This document shows positions 8,837 through 17,004 of a DNA stretch of 64,000 bases, one piece after another. Source of the stretch: Salinarchaeum sp. IM2453 (GTDB taxonomy: Archaea > Halobacteriota > Halobacteria > Halobacteriales > Salinarchaeaceae); NCBI RefSeq assembly GCF_019693215.1, contig NZ_CP081183.1:1739226-1803225 (forward strand), read 5' to 3'. Made by a program: the position numbers and the translations under genes. The first letter of the stretch is position 1. Every line of letters starts with the position of its first letter. The notes beneath the pieces are model-generated. The model saw only the letters and a list, made by a program, of their open reading frames with translations, was not told where the DNA came from and ran no database searches.

Positions 8837-9229
8837 CTACCCCTCGTCTTCAACGTATGAGCGCAACTGCCGGACTGTCAGTACAGGTACCGGACATGTT
8901 CGGACAACTTGTTCTGCCACGCTTCCCAACAAGAAACGATGTTCTCCGTGTCTACCCCTTGTTCCCATTGCGACGATATCGGCATCTATCTCTGTCGCAA
9001 AGGTGGTAATCTCATCTGCTGGTTCTCCATACCGAATCTCAGTCTCTATGGACTGCTGAGACTGATCATAGACCTCCGAAAACACTGTGTCTGTGTCTTC
9101 TGACTCGTCTCCGGTAACGTATACAGCATGCAAGTCAGCATCAAAACGATCTGCAAGGTCTAATGACATGTCAACACAGCGGCGAACACTCTCTGATCCA
9201 TCAGTCGCGACAACAACAGTATCAATCAT
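8837..9229 (-). CDS. Universal stress protein, UspA family, ATP-binding type
   Basis: 130 residues. It begins MIDTVVVATDGSE and ends with the nucleotide-binding pattern GTRGRHGEHRFLLGSVAEQV (G-2x-G-9x-G-S) followed by CPVPVLTVR, so this copy should bind ATP. Haloarchaea carry many UspA paralogues, generally of unknown physiological role. The start ATG is the first in frame. Upstream lies the PATE at 9289-9780, so its promoter is within the 60 bases before that element. Confidence 0.9.
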   Translation of the reverse strand: MIDTVVVATDGSESVRRCVDMSLDLADRFDADLHAVYVTGDESEDTDTVFSEVYDQSQQSIETEIRYGEPADEITTFATEIDADIVAMGTRGRHGEHRFLLGSVAEQVVRTCPVPVLTVRQLRSYVEDEG

Positions 9230-9288
9230 TGTCTGAAATGATGTGTGCTATCCCAAAATATCTACGGAAAATCTTGAGAGTATCCATA

Positions 9289-9780
9289 TTACAGCGGTAG
9301 CAAGGCGAAAGCCCTTGTATTCAAGCCGTGGAATGAAGCCGACATGATATGCACAACCCACTCGACACAGACTGTCTGTAATCCAAATGTTTATTTTTTC
9401 CAGATGTACGACAAATCGATAGACCTGCGACATGCTGCTGCGGGGAACGTGCTCATGCTCAAGATGACCACGAGTGCGTCTTACACACACACACCTTCGG
9501 AGTCCAACCAGCAGCGGTTGGCATGTCACAGGACGACTCTCCCACGGTGGCTGGAACGGAGAGTCAGGCCGATGGCCCGGCCTGCTGCTCACTGCGCTGG
9601 ACGCCTGTGAGTGTCACTCCGTCATTGGAGGGCAACATCGAGCGGATACCCAACACGCCACACCCACCTTGTGTGGGCCGAAGATGCATCAGCGAACCCG
9701 CACGTTCACAGCCGGGGTAATCAATCTGGTTGGATTACCCACGGAGGAATCCCACGACTTCAGTCGTGGGAGGAGGTCAA
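9289..9780. mobile_element. PATE, 492 bp copy
   Basis: The left end (TTACAGCGGTAGCAAGGCG) and the right end (CCCACGACTTCAGTCGTGGG then AGGAGGTCAA) are the paired PATE termini. The interior is clearly related, in reverse orientation, to the element at 55169-55669: both contain the GGTAATC...GATTACC hairpin, the CGTTCACAGCCGGGGTAA stretch and a GCTGCTGCGGGGAACG stretch. It is GC-richer than its surroundings. The short frames inside are broken or differ between copies, so I read it as non-coding. Confidence 0.75.
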
Positions 9781-9787
9781 ACGCGTG

Positions 9788-9861
9788 AACTTACCCCGCC
9801 CTACTCCGCTCGGGCTGTGCCATTACTTCGTTGAGGACGGGGACTTGGCCTGCAAAAGTTA
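9788..9861 (-). pseudogene. C-terminal fragment of IS1341-type TnpB
   Basis: On the reverse strand the frame ends VPVLNEVMAQPERSRAG and a TAA, the same ending as the better preserved tnpB at 63840 (SPALNEARAHPERSRAG). Only about 20 codons remain. It abuts the right end of the PATE, suggesting that this PATE landed next to or derives from a tnpB element. Confidence 0.65.
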
Positions 9862-9883
9862 ATCGCGAAACAATGACGTGAGA

Positions 9884-9891
9884 CTTTATAC
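9884..9891 (+). promoter_or_regulatory. Probable TATA box for the uspA gene at 9915
   Basis: CTTTATAC centred about 27 bases before the ATG, as for a leaderless transcript. It lies just beyond the tnpB fragment, so the promoter has survived the insertion. Confidence 0.4.
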
Positions 9892-9914
9892 GATGGTAGT
9901 ATTGAGTATATATT

Positions 9915-10355
9915 ATGGATGATCGTGTTGCGGTCAATCGTGTACTCACACCCGTAGACGGCACCGATAGATCAATTGAGGCCGTCGAATATGCTATTGC
10001 TATCGCCGAAAAATACGATGCAACACTGTCTGTGATGTATGTATTTGACGAGGAAACCCAGCAAACCATCCAAAATGATGAGGAAAACAGCGACGATGTT
10101 GCAGAAGATACCCACGCATTTTTCCAGCGTGTCTTTGACCGCACGGAAGATACTGATATTACCGTGAGTACCATGACTGTCTATGGATTTTCAACACAAC
10201 GGAAAATGCATCATCCAGGTAGTATCATCCTCGATGGTGCGGACCAAATCGGGAGCGACTTTATTATTGTTCCTCGTGAACCCGAACATGGCGTTCTATC
10301 GGAAGTGGCTGAGTATGTTTTATCGTATGCAAGTCAACCTGTGCTATCCGTCTAA
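9915..10355 (+). CDS. Universal stress protein, UspA family, without ATP motif
   Basis: 146 residues. The N-terminus NRVLTPVDGTDRSIEAVEYA and the C-terminal QPVLSV are UspA-like. The nucleotide-binding G-2x-G-9x-G-S/T pattern is absent: the corresponding region reads VPREPEHGVLSEVAEYV. By family rules it should be of the non-ATP-binding type. The last 12 bases overlap the convergent GNAT gene. Confidence 0.82.
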   Translation: MDDRVAVNRVLTPVDGTDRSIEAVEYAIAIAEKYDATLSVMYVFDEETQQTIQNDEENSDDVAEDTHAFFQRVFDRTEDTDITVSTMTVYGFSTQRKMHHPGSIILDGADQIGSDFIIVPREPEHGVLSEVAEYVLSYASQPVLSV

Positions 10356-10868
10356 CTCAAGTTCCATCTTCAACTCGAGGCTGTCTCCCTCAATTCGCTC
10401 AAACCCTGCTTTTTCGTAGATTGCAATTGCTGGGGAGTTCCAACGCTCAACACTCAGCCATACTTTGGCGATGTCATTTTCGTTACCAGTACCCAACAGT
10501 GTCTCCAGCAGTTTTGTCCCGATCCCTGCTCCTTGATACTCTGACAGAACAAAGATAGCTAATTCGTGTGCCTCTGACTCAGGGTCCGGCACCAGCGTTG
10601 CATGGCCGATGATTTGACCATCGTGTAATGCAACTACATCCGGCCCCGATTCGGTAATCGAATCAAGCCATCGTCGAATCTGCCGTTCTTGCGCTGGCGG
10701 TATTCCTTGAGCTCGATCTGCCGAGTCAAATGCTTCGTACATCGCAACGAGTTCTTCATAATCTTCGTTATACTCTCGAATTGAAATCGCTCTGTCGGAC
10801 CTGTCTGTATACGACACTGGCGGGGCGGAAAACGACGCTGAATTGGTAGATGAGTGGTTATTCGTCAT
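10344..10868 (-). CDS. GNAT family N-acetyltransferase
   Basis: 174 residues. The first 25 residues are a Ser/Asn-rich tail, then a GNAT fold with the acetyl-CoA motif A at LAIFVLSEYQGAGIGTKLLE (the Q-x-x-G-x-G/A loop QGAGIG) and motif B around NSPAIAIYEKAGFE. The substrate is unknown. The start overlaps the stop of the upstream uspA gene by four bases (ATGA type), so the two are co-translated; the acetyltransferase may modify a partner of that stress protein, but this is inference. Confidence 0.88.
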   Translation of the reverse strand: MTNNHSSTNSASFSAPPVSYTDRSDRAISIREYNEDYEELVAMYEAFDSADRAQGIPPAQERQIRRWLDSITESGPDVVALHDGQIIGHATLVPDPESEAHELAIFVLSEYQGAGIGTKLLETLLGTGNENDIAKVWLSVERWNSPAIAIYEKAGFERIEGDSLELKMELELDG

Positions 10869-11227
10869 CGCTCAAGTCGAACAGTCACCTGTGCGTTTAG
10901 CAGAACGAACTCTGTAATTGATCCTAGAGATATTTTTCCCATCGGACTCCGTTGCCCTCCACCAATCACCAACTGATCAAATCTCTCTTTTTCTGCCATT
11001 TCAACAAGCTGACTTGCAGGCTGGTCAGCTATTTCTCGGATCTCTGCTTCTATCTCTGCTTTCGTTAACTCTTCTTCGACTTCTTGGCGTATCGCACTGA
11101 TCGATCTGTCGTTTGACTCAAAGATTGCAATTGTCAAATTATCACTTGCCTCTTTTGTCCGCTGTAACGTCTGCTGTAGTGCGATCTCCGAGTCTTCTCC
11201 TCCGCCTATGCCTAGCAGAATGTCCAT
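10865..11227 (-). CDS. Universal stress protein, UspA family
   Basis: 120 residues from the ATG at 11225-11227; 15 upstream in-frame codons are not family-like. It starts MDILLGIGGGEDSEIALQQT and carries GGGQRSPMGKISLGSITEFV near the C-terminus, an intact G-2x-G-9x-G-S nucleotide-binding motif. It is the third UspA in 2.4 kb and is translationally coupled to the GNAT gene downstream. Confidence 0.85.
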   Translation of the reverse strand: MDILLGIGGGEDSEIALQQTLQRTKEASDNLTIAIFESNDRSISAIRQEVEEELTKAEIEAEIREIADQPASQLVEMAEKERFDQLVIGGGQRSPMGKISLGSITEFVLLNAQVTVRLER

Positions 11228-11283
11228 GGTTATCTGTATCGGTGCATCGCCTTTACCATTTTTCTTCAACAAATTGTTTCTGA

Positions 11284-11871
11284 TTACTGAAATAGATAGA
11301 ATATTCCGCCTCCGACAGTTCCGAAGACAACGAGTGTTCCAAGCAACACAACCGGGCTAATTCCTGATTGAACCAGTCCAAGTACAGCTATCCCAAGGGC
11401 AATCATTCCTGCTCCAAGTACGGCTATTATCTGCTTTCCACTCTGGCTTCCGCCACTGCTCGCTGGTTGTGCTTTCTTCTTCTCACGCTGTCCTGTTCCA
11501 CTGTCTGTTGATCCCGTTGACTGTGATGTTGCAACTGTCGTTTTCTGGGCATACTCGGGATCGACTTCCACCGGAATTGTTGTTTGCTCTGCCCCGTAAG
11601 CAAGTGAAATCTCTAATTCACCGGTTGCCGGTATCTTAGCGGGAATCGCTTTTGCGGCTACAGAAATCTCATCACCTGGCTTTAGGAAATGATTTGTTTC
11701 AGGTAATGATATTGCCTCAGATAACTCGTCGTTGAGCGAAAGATGAATATGACTTGGCTCTCCGTGATTTTTGACTATGATTGCAAACTCATTTGCAGTC
11801 TCAAATCTCTCTGTTTCTGCATGGATCTCATGAAGTTCGGCTTGGTTAATGTTGACGACGAGCCTATCCAC
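11284..11871 (-). CDS. Haloarchaeal membrane-anchored protein with beta-rich exodomain
   Basis: 195 residues: an N-terminal 110-residue soluble part rich in beta-strand pattern (KNHGEPSHIHLSLNDELSEA), a Ser/Thr/Gly/Lys linker at about 115-145, and two C-terminal hydrophobic helices (IIAVLGAGMIALGIAVLGLV and VVLLGTLVVFGTVGGGIFYL). There is no signal peptide, so the soluble part probably sits in the cytoplasm with a C-terminal hairpin anchor. It looks like a family conserved in haloarchaea; function unknown. It lies 57 bases upstream of the uspA-GNAT pair and may share its transcript. Confidence 0.7.
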   Translation of the reverse strand: MDRLVVNINQAELHEIHAETERFETANEFAIIVKNHGEPSHIHLSLNDELSEAISLPETNHFLKPGDEISVAAKAIPAKIPATGELEISLAYGAEQTTIPVEVDPEYAQKTTVATSQSTGSTDSGTGQREKKKAQPASSGGSQSGKQIIAVLGAGMIALGIAVLGLVQSGISPVVLLGTLVVFGTVGGGIFYLFQ

Positions 11872-11954
11872 ATCGTGTAATATGTCTCCACTCCTCGAAA
11901 AAGCTTTGGCTAAACTGACAGATATCTATTAAGTATCAACATTTCCATTTTCTG

Positions 11955-12080
11955 ATGGACATCAAAATAGTCGCACAGCTCGTCGCTACATTGGCACAGC
12001 TATATGAGCGTTACATCAAAAAGACTGAATGCTCGAAGTGTCAACCAGCTCGGGGGCAAGCCCGGCGGCATCCGCTTTGA
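11955..12080 (+). CDS. Possible 41-residue protein with one CxxC
   Basis: ATG at 11955, stop at 12078-12080. The peptide starts MDIKIVAQLVATLAQLYERY and has ECSKC, then a basic tail. An AT-rich stretch (TATCTATTAAGTATC) lies 20-35 bases upstream. The amphipathic start and Cys pair make it look like a real micro-protein or the N-terminal remnant of a longer gene; no family recognised. Confidence 0.3.
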   Translation: MDIKIVAQLVATLAQLYERYIKKTECSKCQPARGQARRHPL

Positions 12081-12095
12081 TATACACTGTGAATA

Positions 12096-12290
12096 TTATG
12101 CCGGTGCCTCTTCCCGCATATCTGGGGGAAGCAAGTTAGCAATCCCGTCTTCAATTGGATACCTTTCTCCACATTCTTTGCACACAAGCGTTCCTTCAAG
12201 AATTTCGTCGCCATCTTTCTTGTCGATCTCCAATTCAAGTTCTCCCTTGTCCAGCGGACATCGGAGAATATCAAGTGTGGATTCTTTCAT
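12096..12290 (-). CDS. Trm112-family methyltransferase activator
   Basis: 64 residues starting MKESTLDILRCPLDKGELEL, with the zinc pairs CPLDKG (one Cys) and CKECGERYPIEDGIANLLPP, the Trm112 signature. Trm112 is the small partner that activates several class I methyltransferases acting on tRNA, rRNA and release factor. The gene stands between purA and the 41-residue ORF. The first zinc site has a single Cys, as in many archaeal Trm112 proteins. Confidence 0.88.
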   Translation of the reverse strand: MKESTLDILRCPLDKGELELEIDKKDGDEILEGTLVCKECGERYPIEDGIANLLPPDMREEAPA

Positions 12291-12351
12291 CTCTATCGAG
12301 TATAGTAACTGTGGGGGCTTAACTTATATGTTATACAAAAACTCAAAGTGA

Positions 12352-12526
12352 GATTTTCTTCATTCGCTTGAGAATATCAGCCCGACGTGATGACCTATCG
12401 ACACCAAACAACTGCTCCAAGATGAACATTGCTTGGAGTCTTCTTCGTGGATTGTCCTTGCGGTCGGGTCGGACGTTTGTCTTTCCCTTCTCGCAGCAAA
12501 TTCAGTCTCTCAGCTATCTGTTTCTT
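12352..12526 (-). other. Frameshifted coding-like remnant after purA
   Basis: Directly downstream of the purA stop, two overlapping reverse frames join into a coding-like text: KKQIAERLNLLREGKDK in one, then RRRLQAMFILEQLFGVDR and RRADILKRMKKISL before a stop in the next. The composition is basic and helical, unlike random sequence, so it may be a decayed small gene. No family recognised. Confidence 0.25.
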
Positions 12527-13897
12527 CTAGAAGGGGTGTTTACGGATGATCGTTTCATCTCTCTCTGCACCGACTCCAACTGCATAGACCGGAACTGATA
12601 GTTCTGAAGAGATGTAGTCTAAATATTCCTGTGCATTTTCTGGAAGAGCTTCGTATCCTTGCTCTGAGACCTGTTTCCAGTCAACATCATCCCAACCATC
12701 AAACTCACGATAATTAGGCTCACACTGACCCCACTCTTCCGTTGTTGTTGGCATTGTTAGTTGCTCTTCTCCATCAAGTGTGTATGAGTGTCCGACCTTG
12801 ACGGTCTCTAACCCGGCGAGTACGTCTATATGATTAACGGCAATTCCTGTGAACCCGTTTGTTCGCGTTGCATGACGGAGCATCGGCATATCGATCCATC
12901 CTACACGCCGTGGGCGACCTGTCACTGTTCCATATTCGCCACCTCGATCACGAATATATGATGCAATCTCGTCTTCGGCTGTGGTGCCTGATCCAGCTGT
13001 TTGTTCATCAATGTCTCCTAATTCAGTCGGCAATGGCCCTGTCCCGACTCTGGACAAGTACGCTTTAATGACACCGATAACCTCGCCTTGCCCAACTGTT
13101 GTCACACCAAGACCAGTTCCGACTGATGCCGCACCTGCCGATGGATTTGAGGATGTAACATACGGATACACTCCATGATCAATATCTAAGGAGGTTCCCT
13201 GTGCACCCTCCAGCATTACCTTATTTCCATCCTCAATTGCTTGTGTGAGAAATGCACCTGAGTTGACAGTCATACCCTCTTCTTTCAGGCGCTCACCGTA
13301 TGACTTGTACTCTTCGTAGAGTGCGTCAATATCGAAGGCATTCTCTGGATCTTCAATCTCATCTGGGTCAACGCCATACACTGAGGATAGCAACTCCCGT
13401 TTCTGGGGCACCACGTACTCCAAGCGCGCACGCAGAACTTCTGGATCAAGAAGATCTCCAATCCGAATCCCACGCCGTCCTGCTTTATCTTCGTAGGTCG
13501 GTCCGATCCCTCGACCAGTTGTTCCAGCAGCTAAGTCATCATCCTCTTTGGTATCTTCTTCAATCCCGTCAATAACGCGGTGATATGGTAGAATTACATG
13601 TGCCCGTCTGGCAACGCGCACGTCAGGGCTAAGTCCTCGATCTTGGAGCTTATCGATCTCCGTAAACAGTGTCCGAGGGTTAACGACACATCCGTTTCCG
13701 AGTACCCCGATTTTTCCTCGAATTGCTCCACTTGGAACTAAAGATAGTTTGTATTCCTCATCGTCCTCTACAACAGTGTGTCCAGCGTTGTCGCCGCCTT
13801 GATATCGAACAATAATGTCCGCAGCATCACTAAACACATCTACAACGCCGCCTTTTCCTTCATCTCCGAGTTGCGCGCCGACGATCGTGACAGTCAT
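12527..13897 (-). CDS. purA: Adenylosuccinate synthase
   Basis: 456 residues from the ATG at 13895-13897, which gives the canonical start MTVTIVGAQLGDEGKGG including the phosphate loop GDEGKGG. Other family motifs are present: GDNAGHTV, GRGIGPTYEDKAGRRGIRI and the late GRPRRVGWIDM. It makes adenylosuccinate from IMP, aspartate and GTP, the first AMP-specific step of purine synthesis, in the cytoplasm. The open frame begins four codons further up (MLKL), which I consider spurious. A divergent helix-turn-helix gene lies 174 bases away. Confidence 0.95.
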   Translation of the reverse strand: MTVTIVGAQLGDEGKGGVVDVFSDAADIIVRYQGGDNAGHTVVEDDEEYKLSLVPSGAIRGKIGVLGNGCVVNPRTLFTEIDKLQDRGLSPDVRVARRAHVILPYHRVIDGIEEDTKEDDDLAAGTTGRGIGPTYEDKAGRRGIRIGDLLDPEVLRARLEYVVPQKRELLSSVYGVDPDEIEDPENAFDIDALYEEYKSYGERLKEEGMTVNSGAFLTQAIEDGNKVMLEGAQGTSLDIDHGVYPYVTSSNPSAGAASVGTGLGVTTVGQGEVIGVIKAYLSRVGTGPLPTELGDIDEQTAGSGTTAEDEIASYIRDRGGEYGTVTGRPRRVGWIDMPMLRHATRTNGFTGIAVNHIDVLAGLETVKVGHSYTLDGEEQLTMPTTTEEWGQCEPNYREFDGWDDVDWKQVSEQGYEALPENAQEYLDYISSELSVPVYAVGVGAERDETIIRKHPF

Positions 13898-14035
13898 TAG
13901 TTTGAGCACTTCACCCAGCGGAAAAAGGGATTTCGATCCACGTTATTGACTGGCTGATCAAAACAGTTAATTTACCCGTCAATGTACCATGCAATAATAC
14001 GCTATTTTCTCGTTCGCCCGTCGCCGCGACGACAA

Positions 14036-14045
14036 CCTTTAAAAC
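14036..14045 (+). promoter_or_regulatory. Probable TATA box for the HTH gene at 14072
   Basis: The stretch CCTTTAAAAC, preceded by a G/C-rich purine-poor stretch, is centred about 31 bases before the ATG at 14072. Confidence 0.35.
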
Positions 14046-14071
14046 CCCGGAAGGACGAGTTAACAAATGCC

Positions 14072-14377
14072 ATGATAGACAGACTTGAGAAGGAAGTCGA
14101 TATGCTCGAACGGCACCTCAAGGTTCTCCGAATGGTCATTGAGAGTGAGCCGATTGGTATCGTTAAAATGTCGAACGAAACCGGATATCCACACCATAAG
14201 GTTCGGTACTCACTTCGTGTTCTAGAAGAAGAGAACCTGATCGAACCATCAAGCCAAGGTGCCATCACAACCGAGCGAACTGAAGAGTTTATTAGTGAAC
14301 TCGACGAGAAAATCGAGGAAACCATCGACACTCTTCAGTCAATGAAACTAGATGAAGCGTCTGAAGTAGAAGGATAA
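14072..14377 (+). CDS. Small winged-helix-like regulator next to purA
   Basis: 101 residues from the ATG at 14072; the 30 upstream codons contain a promoter-like stretch and are not family-like. The N-terminus is a heptad helix (MIDRLEKEVDMLERHLKVL), followed by a winged-helix pattern ESEPIGIVKMSNETGYPHH and KVRYSLRVLEEENLIEPSSQ, then a long C-terminal helix. Proteins of this type are conserved in haloarchaea. The divergent position facing purA suggests control of that gene, but there is no direct evidence. Confidence 0.72.
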   Translation: MIDRLEKEVDMLERHLKVLRMVIESEPIGIVKMSNETGYPHHKVRYSLRVLEEENLIEPSSQGAITTERTEEFISELDEKIEETIDTLQSMKLDEASEVEG

Positions 14378-14447
14378 TATAATACCACCATCTATCCTAT
14401 ATTTCTCTCCAACAGCTACAGGTGTAATCTTAGAATAATAGATGCAA

Positions 14448-14498
14448 TACAACAGTTCGAGGCGAAAGCCTCCAGCTTTAGCCGCGAAAGGAGGTCAA
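14448..14498. repeat. Solo PATE palindrome
   Basis: Reads TACAACAGTTCGAGGCGAAA, a CCTCCAGCTTTAGCCGCG core and GGAGGTCAA, matching the 52-base repeat in plus orientation. It lies between convergent genes. Confidence 0.6.
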
Positions 14499-14598
14499 AT
14501 CACAATTGTGATGCTCTTTTTTGTGTTTCCTTTCTCAGCAATGTCTCTCGGTCTGTGACAACGTCACAACGGGAATCCCTCTTGTCTTGACTTCCAGT

Positions 14599-14877
14599 TT
14601 AGACTTTCCGCTCAGCGTCTTCAGCAAGCTCTTTCATTCGTTTTCCGATCCGTCCTGCTGAGGAGAACTCGTCTTCACTCATTGCCTTTGCGAGCGCATT
14701 CCCAAGAACAAACACTGCATGTTTGTGCTCGTTTTTCGACTTATGAACGTGTGATGGATCAACTCCGAGTTCTTTGTATGATTCAAATATCTCAGGATCA
14801 ATATTCTCCCGTTGCTCGAAGTGCTCCATGATCATTACCATCTGTTCGTGAAGGGTTAGAAGCTCATCTTTGTGCAT
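14599..14877 (-). CDS. UPF0058 family protein
   Basis: 92 residues starting MHKDELLTLHEQMVMIMEHF, a His/Met-rich helical protein with VDPSHVHKSKNEHKHAVFVL. This is the archaeal UPF0058 family, described as metal-binding on the basis of conserved His residues; cellular role unknown. It stands alone, followed by a solo PATE and preceded by 200 bases without features before the Pelota gene. Confidence 0.85.
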   Translation of the reverse strand: MHKDELLTLHEQMVMIMEHFEQRENIDPEIFESYKELGVDPSHVHKSKNEHKHAVFVLGNALAKAMSEDEFSSAGRIGKRMKELAEDAERKV

Positions 14878-15079
14878 TGTACTATGTACTACTTGATTAA
14901 GTCCTATAGTTCTTTCACTGAATGCGTGTCTTCGACACTCACTTGTTAGTCCGTATCAGGCCTGTCAATTGCTGTTTTGTTGCAATTTATCTCTTAAGCT
15001 GGTGTACTCACGAAGCTATACCGTCCGATAACGTGCTGCTATGACCGGACCTCACTACGTTCCTTTAGATCAAATCAGA

Positions 15080-16147
15080 TCATTCCAGTCGATACCGAAG
15101 CAACGCAGCAACCCCTCCAAGGTTTGATAACTGCTGTCCCGGATTAAACTCTCCCGAAAAGACAACTACTTCTCCTCCCTGTTGCTCCACCGCTGTTACG
15201 ACTGAGTTCACGTCGATGTTCCAGTCACCCTCTGCTTCTCGTTCCTTTCGAAGCCGGTCGTCAACTACCAACAGCGTCTCTACAGCCCCGTATTCAGCTG
15301 CCTTTTCGACTTCCATTGGCCCATACGCAACTTTTGTCCCTTCAGCAATACGTTCTCTTAACTTATCCAACAGCTCTGCTTCCCGTGCAATTCGAGTCTC
15401 TTCTTGTATTTCTTCGATCACACCTCGTTTGAGTGCTTCGTGGACACCTCGATCGCCACCAGCACTAGTGTCTACTGTTGTGACTCGTGATGCCAAGTCC
15501 GCAGTGTTTTCTTCGATGTAATCCATCGCATCTTGTTTTGTAAACCCAGGCCCGGCAAGTACAATAGCATCTGGATCCATTCGACGGAGTGCATCCGTCA
15601 ATTCTGCAAATAACTCTGCTCGACTTCGCGCATATTCACCCTTTCCGGTCGTTCCTGTAAATCGCCCTCGTTCTTCTGTTCCATATTGTTCAACCGTGTA
15701 CACGTACGCCTCTCCTTCTTCAACGGTTGCAATTACCACGTCTGGTGTGTCTGCTGCTTCTTCAGCGTCTTCCAATCGCTCACGCTGATCAGGCTTGAAT
15801 ACTTTCTCTATTGTTACCTCATCGTGGACCTCAACATTGAGCGTATGGTGGTGTCCAATCTGATCTTCTCGTGAACAGTCGCTAATTACTCCACTTATTC
15901 GAAGTCGATTGGCAAATCGGTGAAATTCAACTTCTTCAACTTCAATTGCAACCCATAGGTGCTCTCGTTCTCCGCCGGTATCACGAAGGTCTTCGTCGTC
16001 GCGACGTATGCGTCGTGTTGTATCCCCTGAGACAATATCCTCTGGCTCAACAACATACTGAAGATGCCATAAATCGTCTACGTTGTCGGGAACAACCGTG
16101 ACTCGCTCCTCCTCTCCATCCAGCTGCTCCCGTTCTTTAATTCGCAT
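15080..16147 (-). CDS. pelA: mRNA surveillance protein Pelota
   Basis: 355 residues, the usual archaeal Pelota length. It starts [20 protein letters not shown] and has three domains: an N-terminal Sm-like domain with [20 protein letters not shown], a central eRF1 domain 2-like part ([15 protein letters not shown] region) and a C-terminal L30e-like domain ([20 protein letters not shown]). It lacks the GGQ of release factors, as expected. Pelota rescues stalled ribosomes together with aEF1A and ABCE1. Nearby rqcH, 0.9 kb downstream on the same strand, acts in the same quality-control theme. Confidence 0.93.
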   Translation of the reverse strand: MRIKEREQLDGEEERVTVVPDNVDDLWHLQYVVEPEDIVSGDTTRRIRRDDEDLRDTGGEREHLWVAIEVEEVEFHRFANRLRISGVISDCSREDQIGHHHTLNVEVHDEVTIEKVFKPDQRERLEDAEEAADTPDVVIATVEEGEAYVYTVEQYGTEERGRFTGTTGKGEYARSRAELFAELTDALRRMDPDAIVLAGPGFTKQDAMDYIEENTADLASRVTTVDTSAGGDRGVHEALKRGVIEEIQEETRIAREAELLDKLRERIAEGTKVAYGPMEVEKAAEYGAVETLLVVDDRLRKEREAEGDWNIDVNSVVTAVEQQGGEVVVFSGEFNPGQQLSNLGGVAALLRYRLE

Positions 16148-16385
16148 ATATGTAACTCAGGGACGCATAGTAACAGAAGTTATGTATTGCTTGCTACCGC
16201 TTTATGTTCAAAAGAAATATTCCATAATTAGATTACTGCTTTTGATCCAAAATATAGGCTAGGTATCCCAGATTGCCCTTGAGGGATTTATACCGCTGAC
16301 GGCTCTTGATTTATATCATACAACTGTAGATATCCAATATTCAGACAAACAATAGGGAAAAAGACACAGACAAAGTATTTCCAAT

Positions 16386-16739
16386 CTATATAAATGGTAC
16401 CCCGATTGCAGAGTCAATCACTGCTACACTGGCAAGCAGTGTTAATACGATTGCACCGACCAGCCAGGCACTCACTGCAATCATAGCAGCTTCTTTCCAT
16501 CCTCCGGGATACCGTGCGTTGATGACCCAGAGGTAGGCACCCAAAACAATTAGGGGCCCGAACAATGGAATACCGCCTAAGAAGAAGGCGGTAATTCCCC
16601 ACACAATTGCACCAATCAGTGCGGTGAATATCGCATGCTCGTAATCCTTTGTGTCAACGATTATTGCTGCACCTACATAGATTGCTAACGCGCCGACAAG
16701 GAGACTCACCACGAACGATATGATGGTTGATAGGACCAT
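16386..16739 (-). CDS. Small haloarchaeal membrane protein, four TM segments
   Basis: 117 residues that are nearly all membrane: TM segments at about 5-25, 36-55, 57-75 and 84-108. There is a charged loop VDTKDYEH after the first and NARYPGGWKEA before the last. No transport or enzyme motif is visible. It resembles unnamed haloarchaeal membrane proteins; function unknown. A 238-base AT-rich gap without features separates it from Pelota. Confidence 0.7.
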   Translation of the reverse strand: MVLSTIISFVVSLLVGALAIYVGAAIIVDTKDYEHAIFTALIGAIVWGITAFFLGGIPLFGPLIVLGAYLWVINARYPGGWKEAAMIAVSAWLVGAIVLTLLASVAVIDSAIGVPFI

Positions 16740-16880
16740 ATTTAGCGTTATTGGGGAAATCTCATAAGTCCAATGGCTAGCCTTTCCTTACTCTCATCAA
16801 CTGGCTGTGTTTATACTACGAACTCTCATCTTTCCATTGGGACTCTAACTGTCGATTCTGATCTTAGCACACAGTGTGGA

Positions 16881-16932
16881 TTGCAGCAGTTTTGTGGCGA
16901 GAATCTCCAGATAAAGCCGCTGGAGGGGATCA
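16881..16932. repeat. Degenerate solo PATE palindrome
   Basis: TTGCAGCAGTTTTGTGGCGA, a CTCCAGATAAAGCCGCTGGAG core and a GGGATCAA end correspond position by position to the 52-base repeat, with many mismatches. Confidence 0.45.
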
Positions 16933-17004
16933 ATTTGCACATAGGTATACAACTAGTTGAGTAACATCCGTTCGAGATGATAGAGTTTGAACTTCTGAAA
17001 GCCG

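Noticed and set aside
9344-9862. Overlapping plus-strand open frames within the PATE
   Set aside because: Frames differ between the two PATE copies and overlap each other; no start signals or family, so the element is treated as non-coding.
9791-10174. A 127-codon minus-strand frame antisense to uspA and ending like TnpB
   Set aside because: Only the last 20 codons resemble TnpB; the rest is the antisense of the uspA gene.
12859-13575. Several plus-strand open frames within purA
   Set aside because: Antisense shadows of a conserved enzyme; no family features.
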